A model generated the notes under the pieces. The model saw only the letters and a program-made list of their open reading frames with translations. It did not search any database and was not told where the DNA came from. This document shows, piece after piece, positions 4,909-5,033 of a stretch of DNA of 5,033 nt (within the stretch, counting starts at the first letter, position 1; the number at the start of each line of letters is the position of its first letter). The stretch comes from Promethearchaeota archaeon (GTDB taxonomy: Archaea; Asgardarchaeota; Lokiarchaeia; Sigyniarchaeales; SOKP01): positions 1-5,033 of the forward strand of contig JAUWNA010000186.1 in the NCBI GenBank assembly GCA_030612905.1, in the 5' to 3' direction. The position numbers and the translations under genes are program-made.

Positions 4909-5033
4909 TCAACATTTCTTTACTTTTTTACTAAGAATGATTGCTACAACGGATAGAATGCCAAAAAGAAGGAATATATTATATCCATGAATTGCTACTG
5001 CTGCTACTTCCATAGGGAATGGGCATTTCATTA
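4909..5033 (-). CDS. C-terminal membrane anchor of a probable surface protein (cut by right edge)
   Basis: Reading the minus strand from the right edge, a frame open across the whole segment encodes about 40 residues and stops with TGA at 4909-4911. The sequence is MKCPFPMEVAAVAIHGYN, then the hydrophobic IFLLFGILSVVAIILS, then KKVKKC. A single helix of about 16-20 hydrophobic residues followed by a Lys-rich tail is the classic stop-transfer anchor of an extracytoplasmic protein. From memory, GYN-x-FLLxGILSVVAIILSKKxKK endings recur on Asgard (Loki-type) surface proteins, where they act as C-terminal anchors or sorting tails. The two Met codons (5029-5031 and 5011-5013) could in principle start a 40- or 34-residue mini-protein, but truncation of a larger surface protein is more likely. 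The ectodomain is not visible, so its function cannot be told. Confidence 0.55.
   Translation of the reverse strand, partial: MKCPFPMEVAAVAIHGYNIFLLFGILSVVAIILSKKVKKC

Overview
The window is AT-rich and gene-dense, and it reads as archaeal. It has TATA/BRE-like elements about 26 bp upstream of several starts, genes that look leaderless, one TTG start behind a GAGG ribosome site, and oligo-T stretches after genes. The gene content points to an Asgard (Promethearchaeota) genome, most likely Loki-like. The evidence is a Rag/Arf-type small GTPase carrying its own C-terminal roadblock-like domain, an adjacent zinc-ribbon/roadblock protein, and, at the right edge, the C-terminal membrane anchor of a probable surface protein whose GYN-FLLFGILSVVAIILSKK pattern resembles Asgard surface-protein tails. 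This assignment is inference from gene content; no marker gene for phylogeny is present.

Layout, left to right. At 1-293 (+) is the C-terminal end of a PurM/AIR-synthase-related protein cut by the window edge. It is convergent with a 65-residue double-CxxC zinc-ribbon protein at 395-592 (-). A divergent 188-bp region (593-780) holds a promoter for each direction and a cluster of GATCAT-type repeats that could be an operator. Next come a LOG/SLOG-fold (TIGR00725-like) protein at 781-1341 (+) and a small GGDGSS-type conserved hypothetical at 1387-1653 (+), followed by a T9 tract.

The centre of interest is 1803-3954 (+). The first gene encodes a 323-residue GTPase that combines an Arf-like P-loop and switch II (GLDNAGKTT, WDLGGQ) with a Rag/Gtr-like G4 motif (HKYD) and a C-terminal roadblock-like domain. 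The second encodes a 343-residue protein with an N-terminal zinc ribbon, a long charge-segregated linker and a C-terminal Roadblock/LC7 domain. Each has its own promoter-like region. By analogy with Rag-Ragulator (GTPase plus roadblock scaffold) and bacterial MglA-MglB (GTPase plus roadblock regulator), the two may work together; this is a hypothesis.

Convergent to this pair at 3979-4776 (-) is a stand-alone PD-(D/E)XK nuclease-like protein with no methylase beside it. The last segment, 4909-5033 (-), is a short open frame encoding a single membrane helix and basic tail. There are no rRNA or tRNA genes, insertion sequences or CRISPR arrays visible in the window.
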